A program made the position numbers and the translations under genes. A DNA stretch of 64,000 nt. Source: Primulina eburnea. Lineage: Eukaryota > Streptophyta > Magnoliopsida > Lamiales > Gesneriaceae. The stretch spans positions 2,006,761-2,070,760 of the forward strand of contig NC_133114.1 in NCBI RefSeq assembly GCF_022965805.1, read 5' to 3'. The notes under the pieces are model-generated. The model was not told where the DNA came from, did no database searches, and saw nothing but the letters and a program-made list of their open reading frames with translations. This document shows positions 1 through 10,752 of this stretch, one piece after another (position 1 is the first letter of the stretch; each line of letters starts with the position of its first letter).

Positions 1-127
1 CGAAAATATTTGAGCTATTTCTGCTGTTAATTGTATAGGCAGTACTGTTTCTGTTCATTCCAATATTTGTCTATAACTCCACCTATATTCTTGAGATCAT
101 TCATGAACCTTTACCCTTATGTTTTTG

Positions 128-873
128 GATGTAGGATATGGCTGACCAAATTAGCTACATTAAGAGCTTAGAGAGGAAGCTAGAAAAACTCAAGGAGAAT
201 AACTACTGCCTAAAGTTGGACAAAGATGAGTTAGAGCGTCGAGCAGAGCACTTAGAGGGTGATGTTCAACGTTATGCTCACTATCTGCATGAAGCAGAAG
301 AGAGGAATAGAAAGACTCAAGAGGAGTTTGAAATATCCCAAGAAACGGTGGCAGAATTCATCGAGCTACGTGACACACTAGTTGACAAGATCCAAATTCT
401 TAAAGATCAAAATCATCAACTCGTGCACCAGCACAATCAGTATAGTGAGCAGACTGATGCTCAAATTCATGAGTTGCAGAGTACTGTTGAAGTTCTTAGC
501 GACCAAAATACAGTTCTGCATGGTCATATTGAACATCTACAAGCAGTAATAGCCAACCATGAAGAAGAACCTGAGGAGGATCCAGAAGAAGAAGAAGAAG
601 AAGTTGAAGAGGATCCTATGGATTTGGGATTAGGAGAAGTAGTAGATTAGCCTATCAGTAGTTGTTTTCTTTGTAATAGCACTTGTTCTATTTGCATCTC
701 TGTTTTCATTTTCGAAGTTCAGTTGTAATTGCACTTTCTTGGGAAATCAATAAAATTTCTTTCTATCAATTGATTTCATATTTAATTCTCGAGCAATTAC
801 TTAAACATTGTGTTTCTTTCGTTTAGTTCATATTCTGCCAAAACCTTAGAATTTTCATAATTGTAGGATATGG
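128..873 (+). promoter_or_regulatory. paired splice-acceptor-like start contexts before the two ORFs
   Basis: The string TGTAGGATATGG occurs at 130-141 and 862-873. In both cases the ATG is the start codon of an ORF (138 and 870) and the TAG precedes it by three bases. This matches what two alternative 3' splice sites fed from one leader would look like, giving either the coiled-coil protein or the gag-pol protein. The donor would be in the 5' LTR or leader, outside the window. Seen in sequence: the duplicated context. Inferred: the splicing. Confidence 0.4.
138..650 (+). CDS. extra coiled-coil ORF of the Ty3 element, 170 aa
   Basis: This uninterrupted ORF lies between the element's leader and its gag gene. 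Residues 1-140 are rich in Leu, Glu, Lys and Gln with heptad-like spacing (LERKLEKLKENNYCLKLDKDE), which suggests a long coiled coil; residues 143-160 are almost all Glu/Asp/Pro, and the end is DLGLGEVVD. I recognise no catalytic motif. The start ATG sits in the context TGTAGGATATGG, the same as at the gag start (870), where TAG could serve as a 3' splice acceptor in both cases. Additional ORFs are known in several plant LTR retrotransposon lineages, usually of unknown role. It is intact while the polyprotein is broken. Function is unknown. Confidence 0.75.
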   Translation: MADQISYIKSLERKLEKLKENNYCLKLDKDELERRAEHLEGDVQRYAHYLHEAEERNRKTQEEFEISQETVAEFIELRDTLVDKIQILKDQNHQLVHQHNQYSEQTDAQIHELQSTVEVLSDQNTVLHGHIEHLQAVIANHEEEPEEDPEEEEEEVEEDPMDLGLGEVVD

Positions 874-2192
874 ACGGAAGACCAGTGAGGAACAACCACA
901 ACCCTCGTTACAACAACCGTAACAACAACCGCAACGATGAGGATGCACAACCGCAGCAGCAGCAACAACAACAACCACCACCAGCGGTTGGACTCAGTCA
1001 GGCCGATTTGATGGCCATAGCCATGATTGTGGCAACTACGCTGCAAGGGTTTGTCAACCCAAATGCTAATCAGCCACCACCACCTCCAGCTCAGAATGGA
1101 ACGAAGCAGCATTATGAGGCTCTCCGAAGAGCAAGAGTTCCAAACTTTGATGGAAGCACCGATCCAGAGGTGGGACAAAATTGGATGAAAGAGGTGGAAA
1201 ATCATCTTCGACTACTTGAGGTTCCCCAAAGGATCATAGTAGAGGTGATTACACCTTTCCTTGTGGATAAAGCTGCCAAATGGTGGGAAGGAGTCTCTCC
1301 AGCTATGATAGAGGCGGGACCTATCACTTGGCAAAGGTTCCGAGAGGCATTTCTCAGGCAGTACTTTCCGACAGCAGTTCGAGTGCAGAAGCTGTCAGAA
1401 TTAAGCTTGGTGCAAGAACCAAATATGACAGTGGTGGAGTACTCATCCAAGTTCCACTCATTGGGAACTTACTCCCCAACCATCATGGGAGACGAAGCCT
1501 TGAAGATGCATCGCTTCAAGAAGGGATTGAACAGCCGTATTCAATCTGCCCTTGCCGTTATCGAGCCCAATAGTTTTGATGAATTGATGGGAGCCGCCAT
1601 CAGGGCTGAGAATGACATCAAGAGGCGTGAAGGCGAGAACAAACTCAAACGTCCTCAGCCAAGCCAGTACCAACCGGGCCAGCAATTCAAGAGGCCTAGG
1701 TTTGCAAGCAACCAATTTAGTGCTCCATCCAAAGGAACCACTTCTTCTCAATAAAACAAAGAAGGAGTCAAGTGCCAAACTTGCGGATTCACACACACTG
1801 GTGAATGTCGTAGGAATTCTGGAGCTTGTTTCCGTTGTGGGAAGATGGACCATCGCATTGCTCAATGTCCTATTCCAGATCCAAGGAATGGTCCAGCATG
1901 TGGAAAAACTCCAAATAAGTCTAAGGAGAACAAGCCCAATGCTCGAGTTTATGCTATCACTCAAGAAGAGGCGGACAACTCAAATGATCTAGTAGCCGGT
2001 ACCATTCTAATCAATAATATACCTGCTTATGTGTTATTTGATTGTGGTGCTACGCATTCATTCATGTATAAGAGATTTGCCAAGAAGTTAGGAGCTAAGC
2101 CTGATAACTTAGAAGAACCATACAGAATAGCCACTTCTGCAAATCGAATTTTAGAAATCGCACTCTATATCGGGATATTAGTGTTCTCATAG
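870..2192 (+). pseudogene. gag and protease of the decayed chromovirus
   Basis: The gag part (870-1754) has a Gln/Pro/Asn-rich N-terminus and the gag core with WWEGVSPAMIEAGPITWQRF and FKKGLNSRIQSALA. A TAA at 1752-1754 interrupts it; the same frame continues through a CCHC zinc knuckle (CFRCGKMDHRIAQC) and into the aspartic protease. The protease active-site triad reads D-C-G (FDCGATHSF) rather than the usual D-S/T-G, a likely inactivating change. The frame ends at a stop at 2190-2192; the continuing protein is found one frame over ([10 protein letters not shown]), so there is a frameshift near 2160. Not functional as written. Confidence 0.88.
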
Positions 2193-2230
2193 AAGATCAG
2201 AATTTCAAGGCAAACCTTATTCAACTAAAC

Positions 2231-3898
2231 ATGGTGGAATTCGACGTAATTCTTGGAATGGATTGGTTAGCCAAGAATCATGCCTTAGTAGACTGTCATA
2301 GAAAGACGGTAACCATCCAAGCTCCACACCAAGAGAAACTCTTATTTCATGGTAAGACTAAAGAACGAAAGACTCTTCTTTCTGCTTCTCAAACTTGGAA
2401 AGCCATGAAAAGTGGAGAAGAAGTTTACCTAGCTATGTTAAGCGAGGTAAAGAAAGAAACCGCACTTACACTAGAAGAGATTCCGGTAGTACCAGAATTC
2501 CCGGATGTCTTTCCTGAAGAACTCCCTGGCGAACTTCCCGATCGCGAAGTGGAATTTGAGATTAACTTAGTGCCCAATGCTACACCAATCTCAAAAGCAC
2601 CATACCGAATGGCTCCAGCAGAGTTGAAAGAACTCAAAGAGCAACTTCAAGAGTTGTTGGACAAGAAGCAAATCCGACCAAGCGCATCTCCGTGGGGAGC
2701 TCCTGTCCTATTTGTAAAGAAGAAAGACGGAAACATGAGGATGTGCATCGATTACAGAGATCTGAACAAGATCACGATAAAAAACAAGTATCCGCTTCCA
2801 AGAATAGATGACTTGTTTGACCAACTCAAAGGAGCTTCAGTCTTTTCCAAGCTCGACTTAAGGTCAGGCTACCACCAATTGAAGGTCAAATCAGACGATA
2901 TCCCAAAGACAGCCTTCAGGACAAGGTACGGACACTATGAGTTCACAGTGATGCCGTTCGGATTAACAAACGCTCCGGCAATATTCATGGATCTCATGAA
3001 CAAAGTGTTTAAACCATTTCTAGACAAGTTTGTTGTGGTATTCATCGACGACATTCTAGGATATTCGTCAAGTGAAGAAGACCACAAAGAACATCTTCGT
3101 CTCACCCTCCAGAAGCTGAGAGAAAAGGAACTATAAGCCAAGTTCAAGAAATGTGAATTCTGGCTAGAGAGCGTCGCATTCTTGGGACACATAATATCAG
3201 CAGCAGGAGTATCTGTGGACCCTAAGAAAGTGGAGGCAATCTCGGATTGGCCTAGACCAAAGAATGTGACAGAGGTACGAAGCTTCTTGGGACTAGCAGG
3301 CTATTACCGAAAATTTGTTGAAGGATTTTCCTCAATAGCCATACCTCTCACCAAGCTCACACAGAAGAACTCTAAGTTTCAATGGAGTGAAAAATGTGAG
3401 CAAAGCTTCGAAACTTTGAAGAAGAAACTTACGTCCACACCAGTGCTAGTATTACCTATGGAAGGTAAGGACTACACCGTCTACAGTGATGCATCTAAAG
3501 AAGGTTTAAGATGTGTACTCATGCAAGAGGGAAGGGTGATTGCATACGCATCAAGGCAGTTGAAGCCGTATGAACAAAATTACCCAACGCATGACCTCGA
3601 ACTAGCTGCAGTGGTATTCACATTAAAGATTTGGAGACATTATCTTTATGGATCCAAGTGTGAGATTTTCACCGATCACCAAAGTCTCAAATATTTGTTC
3701 ACACAAAAGGAACTAAATATGAGACAAAGACGATGGATCGAACTCATGAAGGATTACGACTTGACGATAAGCTACCATCCAGGCAAAGCCAACAAGGTAG
3801 CAGATGCTTTAAGTCGAAAGAGTATGAGTAAGGTAATATTGACATCACTTTCAGCAAAAACCATGTATTCGAGAGACAATCAAGATGAGTCAAGATAG
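2231..3898 (+). pseudogene. reverse transcriptase and RNase H of the decayed chromovirus
   Basis: RT motifs are clear: [63 protein letters not shown] and the catalytic FIDD box at about 3043 ([10 protein letters not shown], with Gly where Ile or Val is usual). A TAA at 3134-3136 replaces the expected Tyr codon just after LREKEL; the frame then carries on with [10 protein letters not shown]. RNase H follows, with [32 protein letters not shown] and [10 protein letters not shown]. The frame ends at 3898 and the integrase is in another frame. The spacer normally between RNase H and integrase looks shortened. Confidence 0.9.
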
Positions 3899-5312
3899 AG
3901 ATTCCGCTTTGGTGAAACTAAAAGAGCAAGTTAAAGAAGGGAAATCACCAGATTTCGAGACGGATGACAAAGGAATCCTGTGGACGAAAGGTCGATTGTG
4001 CATACCAGACATCGATAACCTTCGACAAGAAGTAATGTCTGAGGCACATAAGTCGAAATTTTCAATCCATCCTGGCAGTACCAAGATGTACAGAGATTTG
4101 AAGAAAAATTTTTGGTGGAGTGGAAAGAAGAAAGACGTGGCAATTTTTGTTTCCAAGTGTCACGTGTGCCAGCAAGTCAAGGCAGAGCACCAAAGACCTG
4201 GTGGACTTCTTCAACCATTAGAAATCCCGGAATGGAAATGGGAACATATTTCCATGGATTTTGTAGTTGGTCTACCAAAGTCGAGACAAAGTCATGACGG
4301 GATATGGGTAATCGTAGATAGACTCACAAAATCTGCACACTTCTTACCTGTCCGCATGAATTATAATTTGGACAAGCTAGCCACACTGTACATGAATGAG
4401 ATCGTACGATTGCATGGAGTTCCAGCTAGCATACTGTCAGACAGAGATCCTAGATTTACATCTCGATTTTGGAAGAGCTTTCAACAAGCTATGGGGACTA
4501 AGGTTACTCTTAGTACGGCCTACCATCCGCAGACTGATGGCCAAACTGAGAGGACAATACAAACTCTAGAAGATATGCTGAGAGCATGTGCCTTGGACTT
4601 CAGTGGTAATTGGAGCGAACATCTGCCCTTAATCGAGTTCGCATACAATAATAGTTACCACAGCAGCATTGGAATGGCACCATACGAAGCCCTGTATGGA
4701 CGAAAATGTCGATCACCACTGTATTGGGATGAGGTAGGGGAAAAAGCCATTGTTGGACCCGAAATGATCCAAGAAACAGTGGATAAAGTTGCTATGATCA
4801 AAGAGCGACTCAAATCTGCACAAGATCGACAGAAAAGCTGGGCTGACATGAAAAGAAGGCCCGTGGAATTTGAAGTTGGAGAGAAGGCATATGTGAAAGT
4901 GTCACCCATGAAGGGTGTTATCCGATTCAATAAGGCTAGGAAACTGAATCCCAGATACGTCGGACCATTTGAAATTCTTGAGAAAGTTGGAACACTTGCT
5001 TATAGATTAGCACTCCCACCCGACATGTCAAGAATTCACAATGTATTCCACGTATCGCAGCTAAGGAGATATATTTTCGATCCTAGTCATATTCTTGAAG
5101 CTGGACCACTATTGATTGAGGGCAATTTAAATGAAGAGCTGAAATATGAAGAAATTCCGATTCGAATTGTGGATCACAAAGACCAAGTACTGAGGCGACG
5201 AACTATTCCATATGTCAAGGTACAATGGTCCAACCACACCGAAAGAGAAGCTACTTGGGAGCTGGAAGAAAAGATGCGAGCTTAATATCCCTATCTCTTT
5301 GAAGATCAAGTA
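3885..5312 (+). pseudogene. integrase with chromodomain-like tail of the decayed chromovirus
   Basis: The zinc-binding HHCC region (HKSKFSIHPGSTKMY and [12 protein letters not shown]) is followed by the DDE core: [23 protein letters not shown] and YHPQTDGQTERTIQ. The C-terminal part has the GPF/Y-type module (VGPFEILEKVGTLAYRL, SRIHNVFHVSQLRRY) and a chromodomain-like tail. A TAA at 5283-5285 cuts the last ten residues, which remain readable in frame (ending YPYLFEDQV before TAG at 5310-5312). Chromodomain-like tails are thought to steer integration in this lineage. Confidence 0.9.
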
Positions 5313-5340
5313 TAGCCAAGTTTCGAGGACGAAACTTTTC

Positions 5341-5355
5341 ATAAGGAGGGAGGGA
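5341..5355 (+). other. polypurine tract of the chromovirus
   Basis: A purine run (AAGGAGGGAGGGA) ends directly at the TG that opens the LTR at 5356. This is the expected plus-strand primer site. Confidence 0.8.
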
Positions 5356-6470
5356 TGTGAGAACCCAAATTTCCAACAGAAGATAATATTCAGAAGCTGG
5401 TATTTTTCCAGCAGACATGTTTTTTCCAGCAGATTAGAATCCAGCAGCAGCAGCACGAAACTCCAGCAGACAGTTGCCAATTCAGCCATGACTTGTAACT
5501 GAAGCATTTAACACGGAATAAAGATTGTTAATGGCAGATTATGGCCATTAATTGGGAGGCTAACAGTCAGAATTTTGCCTATATATAACACTCTAAAATC
5601 TCTGAAATGGGTTACACAAATCTTGAGATTATCACTTGAATTTTCGAGCTAAGTGAGTGCTGATTTTCGAGCAACAGAAACCAGTAACAAGAACAAGCTG
5701 ATTTCAGATTTCAACCGAAACACTTTTAGCAAATTACTGTAAGTGGGCTTATGTATAAATATCTTGAAATCCGTTTGATAATTATGTTTTAAAGTTCAGT
5801 TTCTGCATGATTTCTGATATATGATTTTGAAGCACTGAAACTCCCTAGTGAACTAATGGTAGGAAGATATATTCTGAACATTTCTGAATTCTGATTCTGA
5901 TTCTGGCCTCACCCCTTAGAGAAGAGAACATATAGGGGACTGATATCAGTTTAGCCATGAAATTCACTAACGTGTTCAGTGCTTACTAATTTTGATTTCT
6001 GTTCTGAAACCTGCAAAGTCTGAATTCTGATTTCTGTTATGAAATACGAGTTTCTGTATATTATTGTATTACTGTTTCTGTATTAAAATGATTTTCGAAA
6101 ACTGGGAGTTAATCCCGCCCTTTCTTACTGAGTGACAATCATATCACTCACTCACCAAACTCATCTCAGATAAGAGTACTGAAGAAATGTTAGAAGAAGA
6201 AGAGCAGATCCAGTTCTGGGGCTGGTGAAGAAGACTGTTGTTCTCAGTTTACGTTTATTATATTCCGCTGCATCTGTTAAGATACTGTAATATTTGGTTT
6301 TACATTTCCGCTGTAAAACATTATTAATTGAGTTGTATCAGACATTGAATATTCCGTATTATGAATAAAAGGCGGGTTTCTGAAATTCTGTACTTTTGAG
6401 GCTTGTTGTTTTCGAATGAATAATTGAGAGCAACGCCGCTGTCAACCAACCCCCGTCCCGGGGCGTGACA
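5356..6470 (+). repeat. 3' LTR of the chromovirus (1115 bp)
   Basis: The LTR begins TGTGAGAACCC after the polypurine tract and ends GGGGCGTGACA before TATTACATGA. A TATA box (TATATATAA) lies at 5580-5588, a plausible U3 promoter. The 5' LTR is not in the window, so neither TSD nor LTR divergence can be read. Confidence 0.85.
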
Positions 6471-6503
6471 TATTACATGAATTTTTTTAAAAAAAAATGT
6501 TTT

Positions 6504-6870
6504 ACAATCATATCACTCACTCACCAAACTCATCTCAGATAAGAGTACTGAAGAAATGTTAGAAGAAGAAGAGCAGATCCAGTTCTGGGGCTGGTGAAGA
6601 AGACTGTTGTTCTCAGTTTACGTTTATTATATTCCGCTGCATCTGTTAAGATACTGTAATATTTGGTTTTACATTTCCGCTGTAAAACATTATTAATTGA
6701 GTTGTATCAGACATTGAATATTCAGTATTATGAATAAAAGACGGTTTCTGAAATTCTGTACTTTTGAGGCTTGTTGTTTTCGAATGAATATTTGAGAGCA
6801 ACGTCGGTGTCAACCAACCCCCGTCCCGGGGCGTGACATATTACATGAATTTTTTTTTAAAAAAATGTTT
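6504..6870 (+). repeat. tandem duplication of the LTR 3' end plus flank
   Basis: The segment repeats 6135-6500 with an offset of 369 bp and only a few differences. Both copies contain the last ~335 bp of the LTR and the downstream flank TATTACATGAATTTTT. Because flanking DNA is inside the repeat unit, this is a tandem duplication after insertion, not a second LTR. 6871-7130 holds nothing I recognise. Confidence 0.9.
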
Positions 6871-7130
6871 GATTAAGATCATTTTTATCCGTACATTAAT
6901 TCCGTCTAGACGCTACTATATATCTCTCAATCAGGGAGAAGGTTTTTACTGCGGTTGATTATTTTTTTGAATAAAAACAATAGATTAAACAGAACACAAC
7001 CTATTGGAAATATCTTACTTTTAATCAGATTATAAATTAATTACACAATAATAAATTAAAATGGGGTTTTCCACAATCTTATTTCATGCTCCATCGAAAA
7101 TCTGACCTAAATTTCCAAAAATTTCATCAC

Positions 7131-7388
7131 TTAATTCACAGTACTTTTCAAGCTCAAAACCCTACAAAAGGTGGATTCATTGCATGGCAACATGATTCCA
7201 CCCTGGTTCTGGAATCCATAAACTTCAGCAGATTCTTCCAACAGCTTCTGAAACTGAGGATTCTTCAAACATGAAATCGGCACCACGAATCTCCGCTTAT
7301 CGTCGCCGACATAAACCACCATATGTCCCTTGGGAGCCCTTTTCATTTTCCTTTCTTCTCTTGATGGGATTATGAAGTTTCTCATCAT
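7131..7388 (-). CDS. SAUR-family auxin-responsive protein, 85 aa
   Basis: The core APKGHMVVYVGDDKRRFVVP is the SAUR hallmark (PKGHFVVYVG and RRFVVP), followed by LKNPQFQKLLEESAEVYGF, GGIMLPCNESTF and a short tail. SAURs are small, usually intronless proteins that promote cell expansion, many by inhibiting PP2C-D phosphatases and so activating plasma-membrane H+-ATPases. Length and lack of introns fit the family. The chosen ATG (7386-7388) gives MMRNFIIPSREERKMKR. An upstream ATG at 7429-7431 opens a Lys-rich reading (MDQNTPRKPKPNKK) that runs into the region in another frame, so a lost base near the N-terminus is possible. Confidence 0.85.
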   Translation of the reverse strand: MMRNFIIPSREERKMKRAPKGHMVVYVGDDKRRFVVPISCLKNPQFQKLLEESAEVYGFQNQGGIMLPCNESTFCRVLSLKSTVN

Positions 7389-7697
7389 TTTTCTTATTTG
7401 GTTTAGGTTTTCTTGGAGTGTTTTGATCCATCTTGCTTCAGTACATATATATGTGTTTGAAAAAGTTCATGCATCACATTTTAAATAATGGTTGTATACT
7501 GTGTCTTATTGAGTAAGCTTTGAAAATATTGACAACGTGGGATTTGAAGTCATTCTTGAACAGGTTAAGGTTGTTAGATTTCAACTTAATTGTTCTTAAG
7601 GATATGGAGAACTTTTAGGGTTTCGTTTGCGTGTCGGTACATGACTGCACAATTAGGAAGACGGGTCGGTGGGGAACCCTAAAATTTTATGCAGACT

Positions 7698-7803
7698 ATC
7701 TAGAACTCAAATTAGTTAGGCACATACCTAGTAAATGTGTGATACTTTTTTTATGTAATAGATTTTCTACTAGGTATGTGCCTAAGTATTTTGAGTTCTA
7801 GAT
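7698..7803. repeat. 106-bp inverted repeat (hairpin)
   Basis: Arms of about 35 bp, beginning ATCTAGAACTCAAA and ending TTTGAGTTCTAGAT, enclose TAGGCACATACCTAGTA and its complement. The loop is about 30 bp, T-rich. No TSD was found. It could be a small MITE or a hairpin-RNA locus; the sequence alone does not decide. Confidence 0.7.
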
Positions 7804-7936
7804 GCCACGTTCACTTTATTTAGTGTATTTGATGCTTACTTCTCTTGCTAGATGTAAAAATTCTTACATGCGATGACGATAAATTTCAAATACATTAAGT
7901 ATGTGAGAGATTAATACAAAAAACTCGTACTAGGTG

Positions 7937-8250
7937 CAGTAACGGAGCCACATGCTTGTTTACCCAGGCTAAAGTCAGCAGTGGCGGAGCCACATGCTTG
8001 TTTACTCGGGCTTTGGCCCAATTTTTTAAAAAAAATGTATATGTAAATTTTGTATAATTTTGGAATAATATGATATTAGTTCGAGTAGATCAATTTAAAA
8101 TATTAAAAGATTAAAAAATTTGTATATGTAAATTTTGTATAATTTTGGAATAATATGATATTAGTTCGAGTAGATCAATTTAAAATATTAAAAGATTCTA
8201 GAGTTTAAAATTCCAGCTCGGACATAACCATATTTCTGGCTCTGCCACAA
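7937..8250. mobile_element. hAT-type MITE with imperfect 8-bp TSD
   Basis: The ends are CAGTAACGGAGCCA and TGGCTCTGCCACAA, inverted repeats of the CAGTGGCGGAGC type found in Tip100-like hAT elements. The flanks are ACTAGGTG (7929-7936) and ACTAAGTG (8251-8258), an 8-bp duplication with one change. The left 48 bp are duplicated, with a second end (CAGTGGCGGAGCCACATGC) at about 7979. An AT-rich ~80-bp unit is repeated in tandem (about 8036-8195). No coding capacity. Confidence 0.8.
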
Positions 8251-8579
8251 ACTAAGTGCCACAAACTTCTTGACTTTCATATATTATATATAACGAACAC
8301 ACATTTACCATATCCAATGCATAGATATTAACTCGAATTCAATGGTCTTGTCATTTAGTTTTAATCTTCTAAAAATAATTTACAAAAAAATACAGTGTTT
8401 TTTTAAGCATGATTATTTGGATTCATCGCACATGCAAGAGACATGTATTCTTGTCTGAATGCGTATCATTTAAACTGATCCATCAATTCGATACCAAACT
8501 ATGAAGTGACACAACTCCGACGATTCCTGTATATATATGCATGTATATATCTCCATGCATGAACTTTGATTAGCTCGAT

Positions 8580-8581
<2 letters not shown>

Positions 8582-8651
<70 letters not shown>
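8582..8651. repeat. (AT)n microsatellite
   Basis: About 70 bp of alternating AT. The DNA from 8652 to 9139 is AT-rich without a gene; it contains a short run of CGACTCGACTCG at about 8860. Confidence 0.95.
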
Positions 8652-8655
<4 letters not shown>

Positions 8656-9139
8656 TAATTGACTACTCTTTTGAGTCCAAATCGAGAATTATTATCATTT
8701 TTTCAAATTATGATATTAATTAAATAACTGATTTTGTCTTATTTGATCAGTAATTATATACTGCGACGTAATTTTTTTTATAAAAATAAATGAATTTATA
8801 ATACTCGAATAGAACTCATCAAAACTGAGTACTATTATTTTTTACTCGAAATCACTTGAACTCGACTCGACTCGACTCGTCTCGTCGCGTACCTCTAATC
8901 TAATTATGTCAAGTTCTATTATATATGATGAAGCACGTTTTAATCCTTTTTTTACTATCGTTTTAATCGTATTTTTATCGCTATGGTTTTTTGTCGATAG
9001 GGCGAAAATCCCATGTTACTACTCCTTTAGATTCTTTCTGACATTTAAAAATTATTTGAGCTGAACAACTTACATTTAAATACATAGCTCAATCCTTTAG
9101 ACTATTTCTGACTTACTATTATTTTAGAGTAGATCTCAT

Positions 9140-10075
9140 GTGAGACCGTCTCACGGATCTTAATCCGTGAGACGGGTCAACCCTACCCATATTCACAATA
9201 AAAAGTAATACTCTTAGGCATTGTTTGGTGTGCATGATAAGGGGGGATTGATTGTTAATCCTTCACTTATCATGTGTTTGGTGTGCATGATTAAGATTGT
9301 GATAGGCCCGTTCAACCCGCACCCGGCCCGCACATATGCATTATTATCCTCATGTGGGTGATATATAATCCTTTGGGGGAGAAATGATTATGTTTAATTA
9401 ATTTAAATTTTTCTTTAATATTCTAAAGTTTAAAATAATTATAGATTCAAAACATTTAATAATATTTAAATATAATTTTTAATTTAACTAATATTATAAA
9501 TAATTTAGTTATTATTGATCATATTTTTTATTATTATATTATTTTTAATTGTAATAGTATAATTTTTATTAACCATTTTTTATTATTCAAATTTGTATTA
9601 ATATTTTAATTATCACAATAAATGCATATTTATATTATTATCAAAATTTAATTATTTTTTATAATATTAATCGAGTTTTTAGTTTTTTTTTTCGAAAATT
9701 GGAATTAATGAAAGTTCAATAATTAATATAATATTTAAATTTTATTTATAATTTTTAAAATCAATTAATTCTAGATATTTTATTTATTTATTCAATCATT
9801 TTAAAAATATATTACTAACTAATATATGATGAGGGCATTTTAGTAAATAGTTAACAAAAATAATCAAGCAAGTTAAATTCATGCCAAACATCATATAATT
9901 TATCATCATGTATTGTGTATCCTTACTTTTTATTTTATAATCACTATTATTATATATCATTTACTTATCCTATCACACGAACCAAACGGTGCCTAAGCAT
10001 AGTAAGTAATACTTTTTCATGGATTACCCAAATAAGAGATCCGTCTCACAAATATAACCCGTGAGACCGTCTCAC
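9140..10075. mobile_element. GTGAGACCGTCTCAC repeat (copy A), split by another element
   Basis: The left part (9140-9216) and right part (9994-10075) together match the other copies in the window (B to E below). Both ends are the near-palindrome GTGAGACCGTCTCAC. The interior has the shared words ATTCACAATAAAAAGTAATAC and TTTTTCATGGATTACCCAAATAA. The copy is split at TTA by the element 9217-9993. No ORF. Confidence 0.8.
9217..9993. mobile_element. PIF/Harbinger-like MITE nested in copy A
   Basis: The ends GGCATTGTTTGGTGTGC and (reverse complement of the right end) GGCACCGTTTGGTTCG are inverted repeats of the GGCxxxGTTTGG type common in Tourist/Harbinger elements. It is flanked by TTA on the left (9214-9216) and TAA on the right (9994-9996), where uninterrupted copies read CTTAGCAT, so the TSD is 3 bp with one change. 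The 777-bp interior is very AT-rich and non-coding. Confidence 0.72.
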
Positions 10076-10744
10076 ACAAGTTTTTGCCATTATTTTATTA
10101 TTAATATGTTTTCCTGAAAAAAAATATTTAAAATATAAACAAAAAATCAAATAACATATAATATTTAAAATATGCACAAGTATCATATAATATAAAAATA
10201 TATATATATAACCAATCATTCAAATATTATATGTTCGGTCGTTTTGACAGCAAAAATACTAAAGAATTTTTTTTTTGAAACTTTTGAGTGGTGTATATAT
10301 AAAAAGAAACTCATTTAGAATCATTCATATAAAAACTTTTTATATATTATGCTTGAAGTGACCACTTTAATTAAACAATATTTTATGAAATATTTATTTA
10401 ATAATTAATAGATGGAATTGTTAATATCATTTGCTGACTTGAGTAAAATTATAAAAAAAAAGTTTAATCCCTCACAGTTTCACCAAAATAACTTTTTAGC
10501 ATCATTTTTACATCATTCAATTACTTTCTTGGAAATTTCATATAAAATTTTATCAATAATCAATATACTATGAATGAAAATCAATATTAGATATTGAAAC
10601 CTCGCATTTTTTTTTTGTACAATCTGTGATTTAAAATGGCCGGCTTTACATCTTTGGATAGTTAGATTAGCTAGAGTTTACAAAGTAAAACTAAATTTTA
10701 GACCTAAAATTAATTTATAATTTTATGGGAGGCAACTATCAACG
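10076..10744. other. AT-rich intergenic DNA
   Basis: No gene, RNA or clear repeat boundary is visible here; the stretch contains many A/T homopolymers. Confidence 0.6.
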
Positions 10745-10752
10745 CTTGGACT

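Larger units (their letters stand above)
1..6470 (+). mobile_element. Ty3/gypsy chromovirus (Tekay/Del-like), 5' truncated by window edge, decayed
   Basis: The stretch holds, in order, a 5' leader, a coiled-coil ORF, gag, protease, RT, RNase H, integrase with a chromodomain-like tail, a polypurine tract and a 3' LTR. The order PR-RT-RH-IN is that of Ty3/gypsy elements, and the C-terminal integrase tail (IRIVDHKDQVLR and VQWSNHTEREATWELEE) resembles the chromodomain tail of Tekay/Del chromoviruses. The 5' LTR lies left of the window. The coding region has premature stops at 1752-1754, 3134-3136 and 5283-5285, and frame changes near 2160 and 3890, so this copy cannot make a full polyprotein. 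Family assignment is from recognised motifs; clade assignment is an inference. Confidence 0.9.

Noticed and set aside
855..1205. Minus-strand open frame over the gag N-terminus
   Set aside because: It is the complement of a low-complexity Gln/Pro/Asn-coding stretch (CAG/CAA repeats), out of keeping with a protein.
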